A stretch of 64,000 nt of DNA from Sarcophilus harrisii. Lineage: Eukaryota; Chordata; Mammalia; Dasyuromorphia; Dasyuridae. Shown here one piece after another: positions 24,001 through 39,000 of this stretch. The stretch covers positions 7,561,275-7,625,274 of the forward strand of contig NC_045432.1 of the NCBI RefSeq assembly GCF_902635505.1. Reading direction: 5' to 3'. The first letter of the stretch is position 1, and each line of letters opens with the position of its first letter. The position numbers were made by a program, and so were the translations under genes. Under the pieces are notes generated by a model, which was not told the DNA's origin, ran no database searches, and worked only from the letters and a program-made list of their open reading frames with translations.

Positions 24001-27000
24001 TATCTAGCATGGCAGCTGTTCCTTTCCTAGACAGTTCTGGCCGTCGTATTTCTAAAGTAACATGGTACAGCATTATTTTGCTTGTCTGACTAGCACATGA
24101 CACTGATGGCCCCCTTTGAAGCTCCCATAGTCCTCCACACTGTCTTCTCCTTACAACCATTACCAGTGCAGCCGACAATTTTGTATCCTGAGCCATTTTC
24201 ATTTATCTTTGCTAATTGAGAAGTAACATTTCAACACTGTTCAGCCTTAGTTCTAGATCCTGACCACCAACCTTCTACTTTTATGATATTGGCACACCAT
24301 CTCCACCATTATGCAAGTCATTAAGCAAACCTTTCGAGTTTGACATCACAGATGCCTAAACACGCTCTGAGTGACGATGACTGACAGTAGAGCAGTAAGA
24401 AAATGGGGCAAGTCCAGCTAAGGAGAGTGGATGGTTTGGAAGAACTGAGGTTCTGAGGGGCCTACCACCTTTCCAGTCAGCCAGTCAGTCGGCAGGTCTT
24501 GTGGATCCTTCCTTACCAATATCATTAGTTTGTATCTACACTTCCATGGCCACCACTCTGGGAAAAGCTGTCATTGATAGTCACATGGCAAGTCCCCCTT
24601 CTCTAATCCACACTCTACAATTTCTCATTGCATAGGCCTGACCACATCACTTCTTTGCTAATAATGTTCAGGAACTCTCCTTGATTGCCCCAAGGCAACT
24701 TTAAAATTTCACAATTTCAACAAGTCTTCAGCTTGGAACTTGAAGTCCTTCACAATATGGCTCCAACCTACCTCTCCAGGCACAGCAGTTCCCTTTGCAG
24801 ACATGATGTTTCAGTCAAATTGGCTTGTTTACTCTATCTCCTCCCTTAGAGGCAGAGGTTGTCCGCCATGGCTGGAAGGCCCCTGTCAGCCTTCAAGACT
24901 TAGTTTAGGTGCCATTTTCTTTCTTTCTTTTTTTTTTTGGCTGAGGTAATTGGGGTTAAGTGACTTGCCCAGGATCACACAGCCAGGAAGTGTTAAGTGT
25001 CTGAGACCAGATTTGAACTCAGGTCCTCCTGATTTCAGGGCTGGTGCTCTATCTACTGTGCCACCATGCTGCCCCTCAGGTGTTCAGATAGAAATATCTA
25101 CAATATGTATCGGTTTATGTGTTGTATCCTCACCCCTGGGAGAATTTGAGCTCCTTGAGAGCAGGGATGGCACCCCTGGCCCATAACTGCCACCCAAGAA
25201 ATGATTTTTGGATTAAAATGAAGAAAGAAGCATCATGTCAATCAGCAGGCAAGGAATCGGGGAAAATATAGTGAAGATGAAGGCAAGACAAGGCCCAAGA
25301 CAAAAGCCTAGTGAATAGGCAAGGAAATGGGCCCAAGGTAGCAGCAGCAAGAACTTGAAATCTTCATCAGTTGGTCTCGTACACTTTCTGCCAGCCAGTA
25401 AACATTTATTAAGTGCCCCAAATGTGCCAAGCATTGTGCTGGATACTAGAGATACAAAGAAAGGCAAAAGTCAGCCCCTGTCCTCAAGGAGCTCAGAGTC
25501 TAATGAGGAAAACACCAAGCAAAGAAATACATACCAACAAGATACAAGGAAAATAATGAACTGAGAGAAGGCACTAGAATTATGAGGGGTTGGGGAAGGC
25601 TTCCTGCGAATGCTAGGATTTTTGTTGGGACTTAAAGGAAGCCAGAGAGGTCAGAACCTGAGAAAGAAAGGAGAACATTTTAGGCACGGGAAACAGCCGG
25701 AAAGAATGCTCAGATCCAAGAGATGGAGTGTTTTGTTCATGGAACAGCCAGGAGGAGTGTCACTGGGTAGAAGAGTACATGGCAGAAAGTAATGTGTAAA
25801 AAGATTGGGCAGGGGTTGGGGATGGTTTGTTATAAAGTTTTGCTTGCGAGGATTCTGTATTTGATTCTAGAGATGAGAGGGAGCCACTAGAATTTATTCA
25901 GGAGAGTGAAATGATCACACCTTCGAGTTAGAAAAATCCCTTTGGTGACTGAAAGGAGGATGGACTCAAGCGGGAAAGAGACTTGAGGTAGGCCAACTCA
26001 CCAGCACTTATTGCAATAATCCAGGCATGAGGGTGGAGACAGTGTCAAAGGAGCAAAGGGAGAACCTCTGAGAGAAGCTGCAGAGGTGAAGTCAACGGGC
26101 TTGGGCAATAAGGATATAACTTGGTCTGGGAGGTGAGTGTGAAGAATCCAGAATGACTTCTGGGTTATGAGCCTGGGAGCTTGTGAGGAAGGTGATACCT
26201 TCAACATTAAAAGGGAAAGTGGGAGAGGGGAGGGTTTAAAAGGAAAAACAATTAATCTCTGGGTCATACTGAGTCCTAAGATGTCTAAAGGACATCTAGT
26301 TTGAGATGTCTCATAGACAGCTGACATGAGCCTATGCCAGCTAAGAGGTCAGATGCATAGAGATGATAATTCAGTCCATGGGAATTGATGAAATTATCAA
26401 GTGAAGCAGGACAGAGGGAAGAGACCACCCAGGCAAGTCTGAGAGAAACCCTCTGAGAGTACAAACTGGATGCAGGTCCAACAGAGGACTCTGAGATAGA
26501 GTAGTCAGACAGGCAGGAAGAGAACCAGTAGAGTTGTGTCCACAAAACTGAGAGAGAACAGAGTATCACGGATATGGATAGATGAATCAAATGAGTTTTT
26601 TGCAGATGGGTTTGACATGGACATGTTTATAGGCAGTAAGAAAGCAAGAGACTGAAAAGGGAGAGGGAAGATAATGGGAGAGGGAAGGAGGACGATGCAA
26701 TCTGGCGGAGAAGGTGGGGATTACTTGTGCACGTAGAGGAGTCATTGTTCATCCTTTGTCTTCAAAGGGGAACAATGACATTGCAGGTGATGTCACTTTC
26801 ACATGAATTGGATTTAAGTGAGACAGAGTGTCAGCCTCATTTTCTCTTCCAGATTCATAAAAGTCCAGTGCGAGAACAGCCACCTCATCCTGTGGGTAGG
26901 GGTGAAGGAGATAGTGACAGAAAGTACCCGAATAATGTGAGATAAGGATGAGAGAAGAAAGGGTCTTGGTGAATGTTCTGTTTTTTTTTTCTTCAGTAAA

Positions 27001-30000
27001 ATAAAAGGCAAGTTTCTCATCTGATAAAATAAGAGAAGGGGAAGTCATGGAAGGTTTGAAAAGGGTATGAAAGGTTTGCAAGACTCTCTGTAGAAAGTGG
27101 GAGAGTGAACTAAGGAGGTAAGGCAAAAAGACTGCCTAGATTCAATGAGGGTCTGATTGAGATCATGGAACATATATTTGTAGTGGGCCCAGTCACTTTC
27201 CCCTGACTGGAACAGTTTTTTTTTTTTTTAACCTTCTTTACCTTTGTTTCTCTTTAAAAAAGAAAAAAAGTAACGTTTCCCCCGTCACTGTCAATAACTT
27301 GTTGCCCCTTGCTACCCCATAGAACTCTCTTTTGTGGCAGAGAAGTACAGCTGAGCCAAACAAAGTGGCACACGTCCTGTATCTACAGTTTCTGACCTGC
27401 TGCTACCTGTCAAGAGAAGGGACTCGGCTAACTTTTGTAGACTTCACATCACTCCCTGTCACACATCCTAGTTGCAGGCAAACAAGCCATTTCCCACCTC
27501 TACAAGGGCTGGTTCCCACACCTGAGATGGGCTCCTCTTGGCCCTCCCCTCTAGCCGCCACTTTCTTACAAAGCCTTTCTTCATGGCTTCATTAATGCTC
27601 TCTTCTATCCTTGAATGGTATTTACCAGAAGAAGCTTCTCAAATGGAGGCATCTGACACATGTGATTAATAAAAGCTTGTCACAATGGACTGAATCTTGC
27701 ATGCTATAGTCCAAGCTCTCCTAGTGGTAGCAATTCTGGCCTGTGATGGACCTTCCAGAATGGGGTTTGGAGGGGGAGGGAAGCACCTAAGAATGCAGCT
27801 TTACCTGTTTCTTCTTCTCCTTTCCCTCTGTTGCCAGTTGTCCCTATGGAGATGACAAAGAGAGAGGAGGAGGAAAGACAGAGCCAGTGGTGGATTCTGT
27901 AGCAGTGAGGGGAAAGAAAGGAAGAAACGATGGGCAGAAGGAAAATTTCTTGCACCTGACACATGAGTTAAGTATCTGGTTGTCCAATTGCTTGTATGAA
28001 ATACCACTTGGGAGTGTGCAGCGAGTATTCATGGCCTCTTCTCAATCCTCATTCTCCTTGACCCCTTTGCAACATTTCTCCTTGGAACCTGCCCACATTG
28101 GTGCAGGTCACATCACCTCACACCTGGACTGCAACAGGAGCTGCTGATGGCTCTGCCTGCCTCAAGTCTCTCCCGTTCTGAACCATCCTCTGTGTGGCCA
28201 CTGACATGATTTTCCTAATACACAAGACTGACTACTTCTCCCCCTACTCAATAAACTCCAGTGGCTCCCCATGATCTCTAGGTTCAAATGCAAACTTCTT
28301 TGGCATTCAAAGCCCTTCATGACATGGTCCTCCTATCTTTTTAGTGTCCTTATAGCTTACTTCTTGGCATGTGCCCTTTTAGTCAGGGACAGTTCTCAGA
28401 TCCTGAAATCTTCTCTGTCACCCATACCCGGAACACCCTCCTTCCTCAACTTGTCTACTGATTTATTTGGTTTCCTTTAAGTCCCAACTCAATTCCCATC
28501 TTTTTCAAGAAGCATCTTTCAACTGCTCTTGAACCTAGTGCCTTTCTTTGTTCATTATTTCCTATTTATTCTTTATATTGCTTGCATTTAAATTTTTTTG
28601 CATGCTGTCTCTTTTGCATGTTTTGATTGTAATCTCCTTGATTGTCTTTTGCCTTTCTTGATATTCCCAATGCCTCCAAGATTGTCTGGCACATAGAAGA
28701 TGCTTAATAAATGCTTTTTGACTGACCTAACTGATTCGTGCCCAGTCACATGCTTTGAAGAGATAGCCAGGGCTCCTCCTTAAATGGTTTTCCCCTGAAA
28801 CTGAAAATTTAGCTTTCTGACATCACAGTAGAACTTGGGTTTTAATCATGGCAATGCTATTTGTAACTCAGATTTGGAGGACCAACAAGGAACAGCTAAA
28901 TTAGACTTCACAGATTTCTCAAAACTGTGAGATTCTTAGCACCCTCCACATTTATAACTGGAAAAGAAGGGGAACTGGTCATGTGGTAAGAGCAAGGGAT
29001 ATTCAAACGCATGAGATCAGAGAGGATATTGAAGTATTTTCATATGTCCATATTTTCATTATCTTGTCAACCTTTTAGAATCACTTAGAGCAGAACGTTC
29101 CATTTCTTGCTTAGTGACCATGAAGCAGTTTCTTAGCAGTTCATCTTCTTTAAGGACAATGTTAGCTACTCACGCTCACAGGAGGGGTTCATCAAACTTA
29201 CCATTGCTGCGATGATGATGATGACGGTGAGCTTTAGGTTCTTCATACACATGGCTCTGGCAAGGTTCCTGCTAGTAGTTTTGAAGGTGACTGACTAGAA
29301 GAAAATGAGTGAACAGTTTGATCTGTAATATTCAATATTTGATTATCTCAGTATCACCTGAAATATATCTTGCTTCTTCCAGAAAGCTGTTAAGCATACA
29401 TGTAAAACTAGACGAACATTTTCTTTGAACTGTTTAAAACATCTGATTTCTTAGAGAAAGCTGAGCAACAAAAACAAAGGGTAACAAAAATAGTATCTAC
29501 TCTAAACAAAGCTAATAGTAAGCATCTGTTTTAAAAAAAAATGACAAAAACAAAACTCAACGTGGATTCCAAACTTCAGCTCCCAACTGATAATGTCCCT
29601 TCCTTCCTTACTACTGTATCACTGCCCCATTGCATTTTGGTCACTTATTAAAGGGCCTGCAGTTGCATGGGAGAACACAGATCATATTGCTTCTGAGTGA
29701 CACTGTACACTGAAGAAGAACGAGAGGTGGGGGAAGGGGACTAAACAAACTTTAGTAGTCAAATGGAGATTGTTTATTCTTATGAGCTTTGGTTAAGGGT
29801 TTGTACAATACGGCAAATCTTCTGGCTTCCCATTTATGCAGCTATGAAAAATGTCAGCACTTGGTACTCTTTAACAAAAGCTGACATTTAAGTTTCGATG
29901 TTATTTCTGCAACTAAGCTGCTCATGCTGCAATGGTTGAAAGAAAAATAAAACTTGAATTGGAGCTCATGAATCACTTCTTGCTAAGGGCAGAGAGGCTC

Positions 30001-33000
30001 ATTACCAAGAGGCTGCCCATTGTGGACAACTTCATGGGGACCCATGAAATAAACTCAAAGTAGCCCTTAGATCTGGGCAGCCTCTGCAGTGACAGTAGCC
30101 AAGTGGTGGCAGAGCTTTGACAAAGGGGCTAAGAATTCCTATTTTTCACCTTTAACTTGGTTACTGGTACTCTTAATATGAGATCCCTGTATCAAGATCA
30201 AGAAGTAGACAGACTATTTGAAGCCTAGGAGTCTACCAGTCTTGATGTTCTGGCTATAAATAAAGCCACTAAATGGAAAAGATGGTGAGAAGCACTCCTT
30301 GGAGAGGCAAAGGAGCTGGTGAAGTTGCCCAAAGGCCTATTCCACAACTTTTTAGCTCACATTGCAATGCTCCTAAGTATCTGCAGAAAAGACTACCAAA
30401 GAGTCACTGCAGCTTATGTACCAGGAGTTATTGCAAAGGAGGAAAAGGGAGAGACGTTCTACACAAAGAACTCCAACAGACCTTCCCGATTTGGTCAACA
30501 GAGGCTTTGGTAGTGGGATCCTTCAGGGAAAAAGTGGAACTAGCAAGGACGGTGAGGAATACATTGGAAAGCACATTTGGGAATAAGGACTGAAAAATTC
30601 TTGTAAAACTGTACACAGAAATGTCATGTCTCTATATCATGAACCTTTGAGAACTAGAGTATCACTAGATGCTAGACATAATGAGCGCTAGGTAACACCT
30701 TATATTTAAGGGAAGTGGATTTGTATTTTGACAGGAAATGATTTGTTACTGATGTGGTAATCACCGTTACTCCTGAATTAAGCTCATCTTAGTAGGTGAG
30801 TTGTAGGGGAGAACTTTATAGGCAATGTGGTGTAGTGGAAAGACCACAGAACTTAAAAGAGTTCCAGGACCTGAGTTCAAATTCCAGCCCTAATACTTAT
30901 TACCCATGGCACTTAACTTCCGAATCTCAGTTTCCTTATCTGTCAAATGAAGGAATTGGATTAGATAACCTCTAAGGCCCCTTCCAGCTCTAGATCAAGG
31001 ATCCAGTGAGCCTAAAGGGAAGGTCTTCTCCTGTGATGTGCTATAGCAGATCACATCTTTACTAACATGCAATTGACTAAGAGATACTGAGAATACAATG
31101 AAAAAAAATGTGATTTGATAAAGTACCACCTCTTCCAACAAGGTATATCCTCTCTATGTATCAAAATTGGTCAAGATTTTTAAAAAAAGACAAAACAACA
31201 GTGATAATAGCAGATAGGACTTACAACAGAGAGGAGTATGACTATACAAAGTATTGACCACTATGATGGAGAAGCAGAGCCTCCTGGAAGAAATTTGCAA
31301 TAATGAAGAGGAGTCAGAAGTAACAATCCACATAGGAAAAACCAAGTGGATGAAGAATGTCTATTACTTGTATATCGCATACAGCTGAAAACATATCTAT
31401 CAGTACAGATACCTGGAATACACTATGCAAATGGACATTTAGTTGAGCTCAGAATTAAAGAGAAAGAAGACAGAGAATGCTAGATTACCTTTAGGAATCT
31501 GCAAAGCTTTCTTAATAATCCCAAATTTCTCCCAGAAACAAAAGTCTATTTTTTTAATACCAATATTCTATTTATATTATATAGTGTAAGACATAGAACG
31601 TGATTGTCTCTAAGGAATCAAAAATAAATATTATGTTAAGGTCAAGGAAAAACTCATGGTGGATATGAAAACAAGCTATAGCATAAAATAAATAGGGAAC
31701 TTTGCAAAACAGGAGTTTTTACAGGAGTAAAAACAGGATATTATTAGGGAAATGTATGACTGAAAAATAAAACAGGCTGGTCATGTGGTAGGGGATAAGA
31801 GCTGGACAGTCCATGTTCCACCTGTAGCACCCTTACAATGTGAGATGAAACTAAGAACTCCTCAGTACACTGGGAAGACTGCTTCTGGCAAGCTAATGGG
31901 AGGACACTGCTAGTACTGGGCAGGCATGGATACACTGGAATCTGTATTGGTGGAAGGAACATCCCCAGATCCATCTGAATACTTGAGTATAATAAAAGAG
32001 TGGCTTACCTCAATTGCTCATCTGGAAATCATAGATCAGTTTCTGTTGAAATCACAAAGCTTTTGATTTCATTCATCCACAAAGAAACTTCACTACTTTA
32101 CCTTAAACTAAGTCAGGATGACATATAAAAAGCTAAGTTGATTCAAACTAGAGAAAGATTTTTCAAAATCTATACAATGTAAGAGGTAAACAAGCATTAC
32201 TTCATGTCCACTCTTCAAAAGCAATTCTATGTGTTTCTTAAAAACAAAAACAAAAGTGAATCCCAGCCTCAATCTGACAACCTAACATGAAGATTATCAA
32301 CACTCTTATTTTGGATTCACATCGATTAGGAAAGAGCTACATGAATTGCACTTAGCTATAGCTGGCCCTTTCTTGAAATTTAATAAGCATTTATTAAGCT
32401 TCTTTATATGCAATGAATGGTGCTAGGCACTGGGGGAAATACAGAGGTAAGACAGATAGGCTTTTTACATAAAACTTAGAAAGAGATAAATACACTAAAA
32501 ATTGGAACCTAAAAAGTAAATCAGAGAACAAAGTACTCATGACATCATTATATGTGACGGAGAAATCGCTTTCAGTGGTCAGGGAAACGGAAAGGCTTCG
32601 TGGAAAAGATGGCAATTTGAGCTGAACCCTGGCAACAGCACATCCAGAGACACCGGAGGTGTCCAAGCTTTGCCGAGTTTGTCCAGAGGGCCGGGTATAC
32701 GACAGCAACCTGTTACCTCAGGCTGAGAAGGTTGCTTAGTGGCAGATCATGGAATGCCTTGAATCACAGGCACTTGCCAGTTTTTCGTTTTTCAAATGCA
32801 GGCAGGCTCTGGCAAGAAGCAAAATGGCCCATGTGGCCAAGACACTGACACTTCTGTCCTTTGGGAAAATTTTTTTTTCTGTGTAATATGAGAGCCCTCT
32901 AAAACCAATCTTTATGGACTATTAATGGGGTCAAGTTTGTAATTCTGTCTAGCTTCATGTAAACAAACAAGTGTGCCCGTTTAAAGAATTCAAGGCGAGA

Positions 33001-36000
33001 GGAGGATTAAGAGAAGACGGGGAGAAGCTGCTTCAGTCTGAGATGAGGGCCGTGCCATCTCCAGGGAGGCCTTGGGAAGAAGAGCAGTTGGAGTCCATGC
33101 TGAATCTCCTACTTCTTTTCTGACTCCAAGTGATACATCTCAGGATCATGGGGAAATCATGAGCCCTCATGAGGTCAGTGGATTCACTGCTTATTCCAAA
33201 GGAAGAGCTTCAGTTTTCCAATCCAGAACAAGCTGTTATTCACTGATTTCTGGAAGAATGAGCCTGCCCAATGGTCAACGGACAGGGGCAAAATGAAGGT
33301 GCTCTGCTCTCTCTGGTTTGTTTTGCTTTACAAGTCTGTGACAACCTGGTAGCTTTGCTGCTTCTGCCCAACTCTCCCTTATATTCTATACCTCCCTGTC
33401 TCATGGTGGCTTCTGCCCAACTCTCCCTTATATTCTATACCTCCCTGTCTCATGGTGGCTTCTGCCCAACTCTCCCTTATATTCTATACCTCCCTGTCTC
33501 ATGGTGGTTAGCAAGAACAATAAGACAACTCTTATGGCTCTCAACCAGCATATGAAATGAATGTGACCTCTGAATAAAAAGCATGCAGCAATTCGTTTTC
33601 CTAAGTGATTCTCGTTTCCCGAAATCCGGCTTCTTCAAGGCTACTCCAGGCAAGGCCAGTCTTCTTCATAAGCAAAGAAGTGGCTACTAGTCAAACTGAT
33701 ATTATGAGAGGGGGGCCAGGAAGGCTTCAAAGAACTGTGACCTCATCAGTGAGGATGCTCACTTCACCAATGCAGATCACAGCCCCTCTAACTTCATGAG
33801 TTTCTGTGGCCAAAAACTCTCCAACTCCCCCCCCCCCCAAAAAAAAAAAATTAAACAAATTGAAACCAAATCAGCAACCTTCCCCACATAATAGACACAT
33901 AGTCTACCATCAAAATCTTTCCAGTATGGCAGGCCTGGCCAGAGCTTGTCCAGCTTTTGAGAAACTCATGTCACCTCCACACCATGAAGAGGCAATGGAG
34001 GAAGACTTTGGTGGTGAATCTCCTCTGCTTCTTCCCCTCCACAAAATCACTACTACCAGCCATTCTAGTTCTCCAAATTCCACCACTGGGGATTTGTTCT
34101 CTTGGGACTTATGAAGGTCCTTCGTCCTAAGCTAATAGGAAAAGTGTTAGCTTATAAAGGCTTACCTGATAAAAGGTAGGTTAAAACCCAGAGTCTTTAG
34201 GCTTGTATTCAAGGCCTCCCCAAACAGGCTGTGGCCAATTCTAACTTTGACTCTTACTACCTCCCTTACACACTCTCAGGAGAAAGCCAAAGGGGATTCT
34301 GAATTACTCTGTCCTCCAGGTACTTGTAGTCACAATGTGTTTGTTTTCACACATCTTCAAGGTCCAACCCAAAGGCTGTCATGAACTTTCTCTTAGCCCC
34401 AAAGCTCTCTTAGCTGTGTACATGCCTTTTTCTCTCTCTTCAAACATGTAGGCGGCTCTTTATTGTGAGGGATTATTTATCTTACTCATCTTTGTATTTT
34501 TCCAATACACTGCCTACCACATGGAAGTTCGCACTCGATAATAACCAGTTCTGGACTACTACTCTGGAATTTCCCCCAATAACTCAGCCATCAAATTGAA
34601 TCTGGTTCTTGTGAAATACTTACAGAATCGACCAGATGTTCTGTTTTATCTATCAGTAATTCCAGTCTTTCTCCTCGTTGAGCCACAAGATCTGGGAGTA
34701 GGAAGGGAGGAGGGAGGGAAGTCATAAGGAGTAGCAGCAGAATAGGGAGATTGGGGAAATAGAAAAGAAAGAAAAAACTAGATTAAAATTCTGCTAGTTT
34801 GCAATTTGAAACTATGCTTAAAAAGTTATCAAACTGTGCATACCCTTTGACCCAGGAGTGTTTCTACTGGGCTTATATCCCAAAGAGATCTTAAAAAGAA
34901 GGGAAAGGGACCTGTATGTGGAAAAATGTTTGTGGCAGCCTTCTTTGTAGTGGCAAGAAACTGGAAACTGAGTGGATGCCCATCAACTGGAGAATGGCTG
35001 AGTAAGTTATGATATATGAATGCTGTGGAATATTATTGTTCTGTAAGAAACGATCAGCAGGATGATTTGAGAGAGGCCTGGAGAGACTTACAGGAACTGA
35101 TGCTGAGTGAAATGAGCAGAATCAGGAGATCATTGTACACAGCCACAAGACTATACAACGACCAATTCTGATGGACGTGGCTCTCTTCAACACTGAGATG
35201 ATTCAAACCAGTTCCACTTGTACAGTGATGAAAAGAGCCATCTACACCCAGAGAGAGGACCGTGGGAATAGAGTGTGGACCACAACATCGCATTCTCACT
35301 CTCTCTGTTATTTGCTTGCATTTTGTTTTCTTTCTCAGTTTTTCTTTTTCTTCCTTCTTGATCTGATTTTTCTTGTACAACAAGATAACTGTATAAATAC
35401 GTATATATATATTGGATCGAACATGTATTTCAATATATTTAACATGTATTGGACTACCTGCCATCTAGGGGAGGGGGTGGGGGAAAGGAGGGGAAAATTG
35501 GACAAAAGGTTTTGCAAGAGTCAATGTTGGAAAAATTACCCATGCATATGCTTTGTAAATAAAAAGCTTTAATAAAAAAAATTAAATTCTGCTAGTTTGG
35601 CTCTCAATTATAACTAAATTTTTCCAGTGTTTGTTCACCACAGAACCATGAACACCCTTAAATCACTGGAAGAAATGAGAAAAACCAAAATATTAGCACT
35701 CTCTCTCTCTATAAAGAAGGGATAACTGCTATTGCAAAATGTGAGGGAGACATGGAAGTAACTTGTCCAGTGATTTCTCTAATCTTTCTGTGACCAAATG
35801 CCTAAAGACTAACAGCTATTCATACTGTAAATATTCAAGCTATTAATAAAAGATCAAATTTGGGAACTAAAATTCAGTTCCCCTCCAACAGCGTCATCTT
35901 GAAAGTTACAAGTTAACTTCAAGTGCTTTGCAGAAGCCAGTGATGTAAGGTTTTAGAGAAATAAGCTAGGTTTGAGAGTCAGGACAAAAACAGACTTCAC

Positions 36001-39000
36001 AAGTTGGAGATTATGGCACATCCCTTTTTTTTTTTTTTAAAGCACTGAAACTCAGTCATGTATGCTTTTCTGAAGTCTACAAAAACTTGTATTTCTAAGG
36101 AAGTTAGGAATATTTATGAGGAAGTTATAATTTAAGGTATAGATTTAAAAGGAGATGTCTACCTGACTCTATTTTTTTATTACTTACCAATCTAACACAC
36201 ACACACACACACACACACACACCCACCCACCTCTCTGTGCTCTTTTGGGAGAATTGGTTTTGTTCTGTACCCAAGCATGGTCAGAAGGATAAAAGAGAGA
36301 TAAAACATATATGCAGGGCCACACATGAGCTACCTGAGTAGACAACTATACTTGGGAGTAAACTGGGGGGAAGAGGTGGGGATCTTTCTAGTCAGTGTCA
36401 AATCCTAAAGAGCCCAAGCAGCTCAGTTCCTGCCTCTCCATTTGCCCAGAGGCTTCTAGACCACAAGTCATACCAATGTTCCGGACCATGATTCCTTTTA
36501 GTTCATCCACCTGGGCTTGAGTCTCCACCACTTTGTCCACCTGTTTGTTCTCAGAGTGATGTTTCTATGAGAAAAGAAGATTTGTGTGAGACAACCTAAC
36601 ATGCAATGAAAACTTATTTACTGCAAAAAACAGCAAGAATGACAAGACTGCGGGAAGAAATATGTCTAGTAACTAAGCTTGGTCAGAAACTTCACTGTCA
36701 CAGGCAGAAATAACACAGAGAGAAGAAAGAAACATTACAGGAAATAGAAAAGGAAGGATTAAGGTACTAAAATATCATTGTATAAAGTATCATTTATACT
36801 AAGGAAAAAAAAAAGAGAAAACATACAAAAAATATAAAATGTCATCTGAGAACCTGAGAAGGAGGCAGAGGAAGAATAAAGACCATTCAATATGACACCC
36901 CAAACCCCAAACTGATGTGGTACCGCCCTTAGGAAGGATGTAGCAATAATCCCACCTGACCTTGGGAGGGATGTAGTTGGAAATGATGAATTTCTTCCTT
37001 TACATTATCCTGTCCCCATTTACTCTGAGCTGGATGCTGAGCCCACAAATATTGCTGGCTGTCAGAAAACAGCCTGTTGGTCTGTGATAATTTGGTCTTT
37101 GAGACTAATGAGCAACAATAATGAGGTGCTGAAAGTTAATGCAGGCCCAGAACAAAAGTGGATGTCCAACACTTGACCTAGTGGTTTCAGGCCTAAAACA
37201 CAGCCCCTGGAAGGTCGTGCTAGCTCTGCCCAGAGAACTACGGGTACTGAATCTGCCCCAAAAGTCAGAACCAGACCACTCCTCAACTCCACCTCTAAGC
37301 CATAAAATAAGCATATCAGTTAAGGGAAGTGCCTGGCTCTTTTACTTACTTTGGAATTTAGCCCACTTTAATTGGCATTACAATTGTAATAAACTATATC
37401 CTTTGACTGGGAGAGGGGTCTGAGTCTGGAAATTCTTTTGAGACACCTCTTAATACTGATCTGCAAACCAACATTTTTGGGAATCCCCCCCCGAACCCCT
37501 ATAAAACAAAATACAAGAATGAAAATGAGTTGAGAAGAATCGACATCTAGGCCATCATTCATTCCTTTTATTCCTCTCTTGTCCCTAAGATGGTTTAAAC
37601 TTTTTTGTGTTCGTCTCTGACTACCTAGCATTGTTTTCAATTTCTCTGTGTGTGTGTGTGTTAACATGCAATAGAAAATATGATAGCAGTACTTTTTTGG
37701 TAGCAAATAACAGGATGAACATTGATTGGGGAAAAAGTAAAAAAACAAACCAAAAAACTGTGGTAAGTGAATATAATGGAAGAAACAATAACTCATTGGT
37801 TGGCCCAGGTTTCCCTCTTCCTTACACAGGCAGGGGGCCACAGCTATGAACAAAGTCAGACCCAAGGAGGCCTCAGAATTAACCTGGGGCTATGAACTTG
37901 TTTTAAAAATATTTCAATAACTGTATTTAAACAAAATTAGTTTCCTATTAGCATTTACAAATATTATTCAGAGAAGAGATTCACATGTATCACCAGGCTA
38001 CAAAGGGGTTCAGGACACAAGAAAAGCTTTTTTGAATTTAATTCATTTCCTCATCTGTTAGATAAGATCCCTAAGCTCCCTTTTAGCACTTTAGCTTGTA
38101 TTCCATTAGTCTATGACATATCTTGTACCTTGAGTTGAGTTTTGGAACTTAAGTATAAGACTTCATGCCTGCTGAATTTCTTCTTACTAGATTCAGTATA
38201 ATGGTCTAGGGATTTAGAGCTCCTTGGATGCTGACTGTAATCCACTCTGTTGGTTCCCCCTCTAATTTCCAGTCATCTGTAAAACTGATAAGCCCATTTT
38301 CTAGGCTTTTACTTTAGTCATTGTTAAAAATGTTCAATGGCATGGGGCCAAGCACAGATCCCTGTGGCACTCCCCTGTAGACATTCTGCCACATAGATAT
38401 TGAGCTATTTATGAGCATTCTTCAAACCTGGCCTTTCCAGCAAGTCCAACTCCATCTTACTGTATCATTGTCTGCACAATTCTATCGTGGATGTTTAATG
38501 AACTCTGTGCAATTTGGATATAATCCCAAACAATGACAAATTATATGGGGGCATACCATTCCATTAGGGGTTCCCTGAATGAACAAGGCTGCAGAAATTA
38601 TTCTCTGCCTATCTTAATCTGCATACCTTGGGGCCTAAGCCGTCAAAATGATGACAATTACATCCCTAGAGTGCTGATGTTTTGGGAAAGTCCGTGAAGG
38701 GCTTTACAAACAAAACATTCCCAACAACCACCCACCAACCAAGAACTATGGAGCAGATGAAACAGAGATTCAAAAAGCTTCAATGACTTACCTAGGGTTA
38801 TTGAGCAAGTAAGTGTTGAATAGGATTTGAATTCAGATTTTCAAATCTAGCACTATTCATCACACAAAAGGCAATGACCAAAGGAATAAATAAAACAATT
38901 AAAAAAAAAAAACTAGAACTTTAATCACAAAATGCTATCATTCCTATCCTTTAAAGCTCAATTATGTAGCATAATGAATAATATGCTAGATTGGGAGGCA

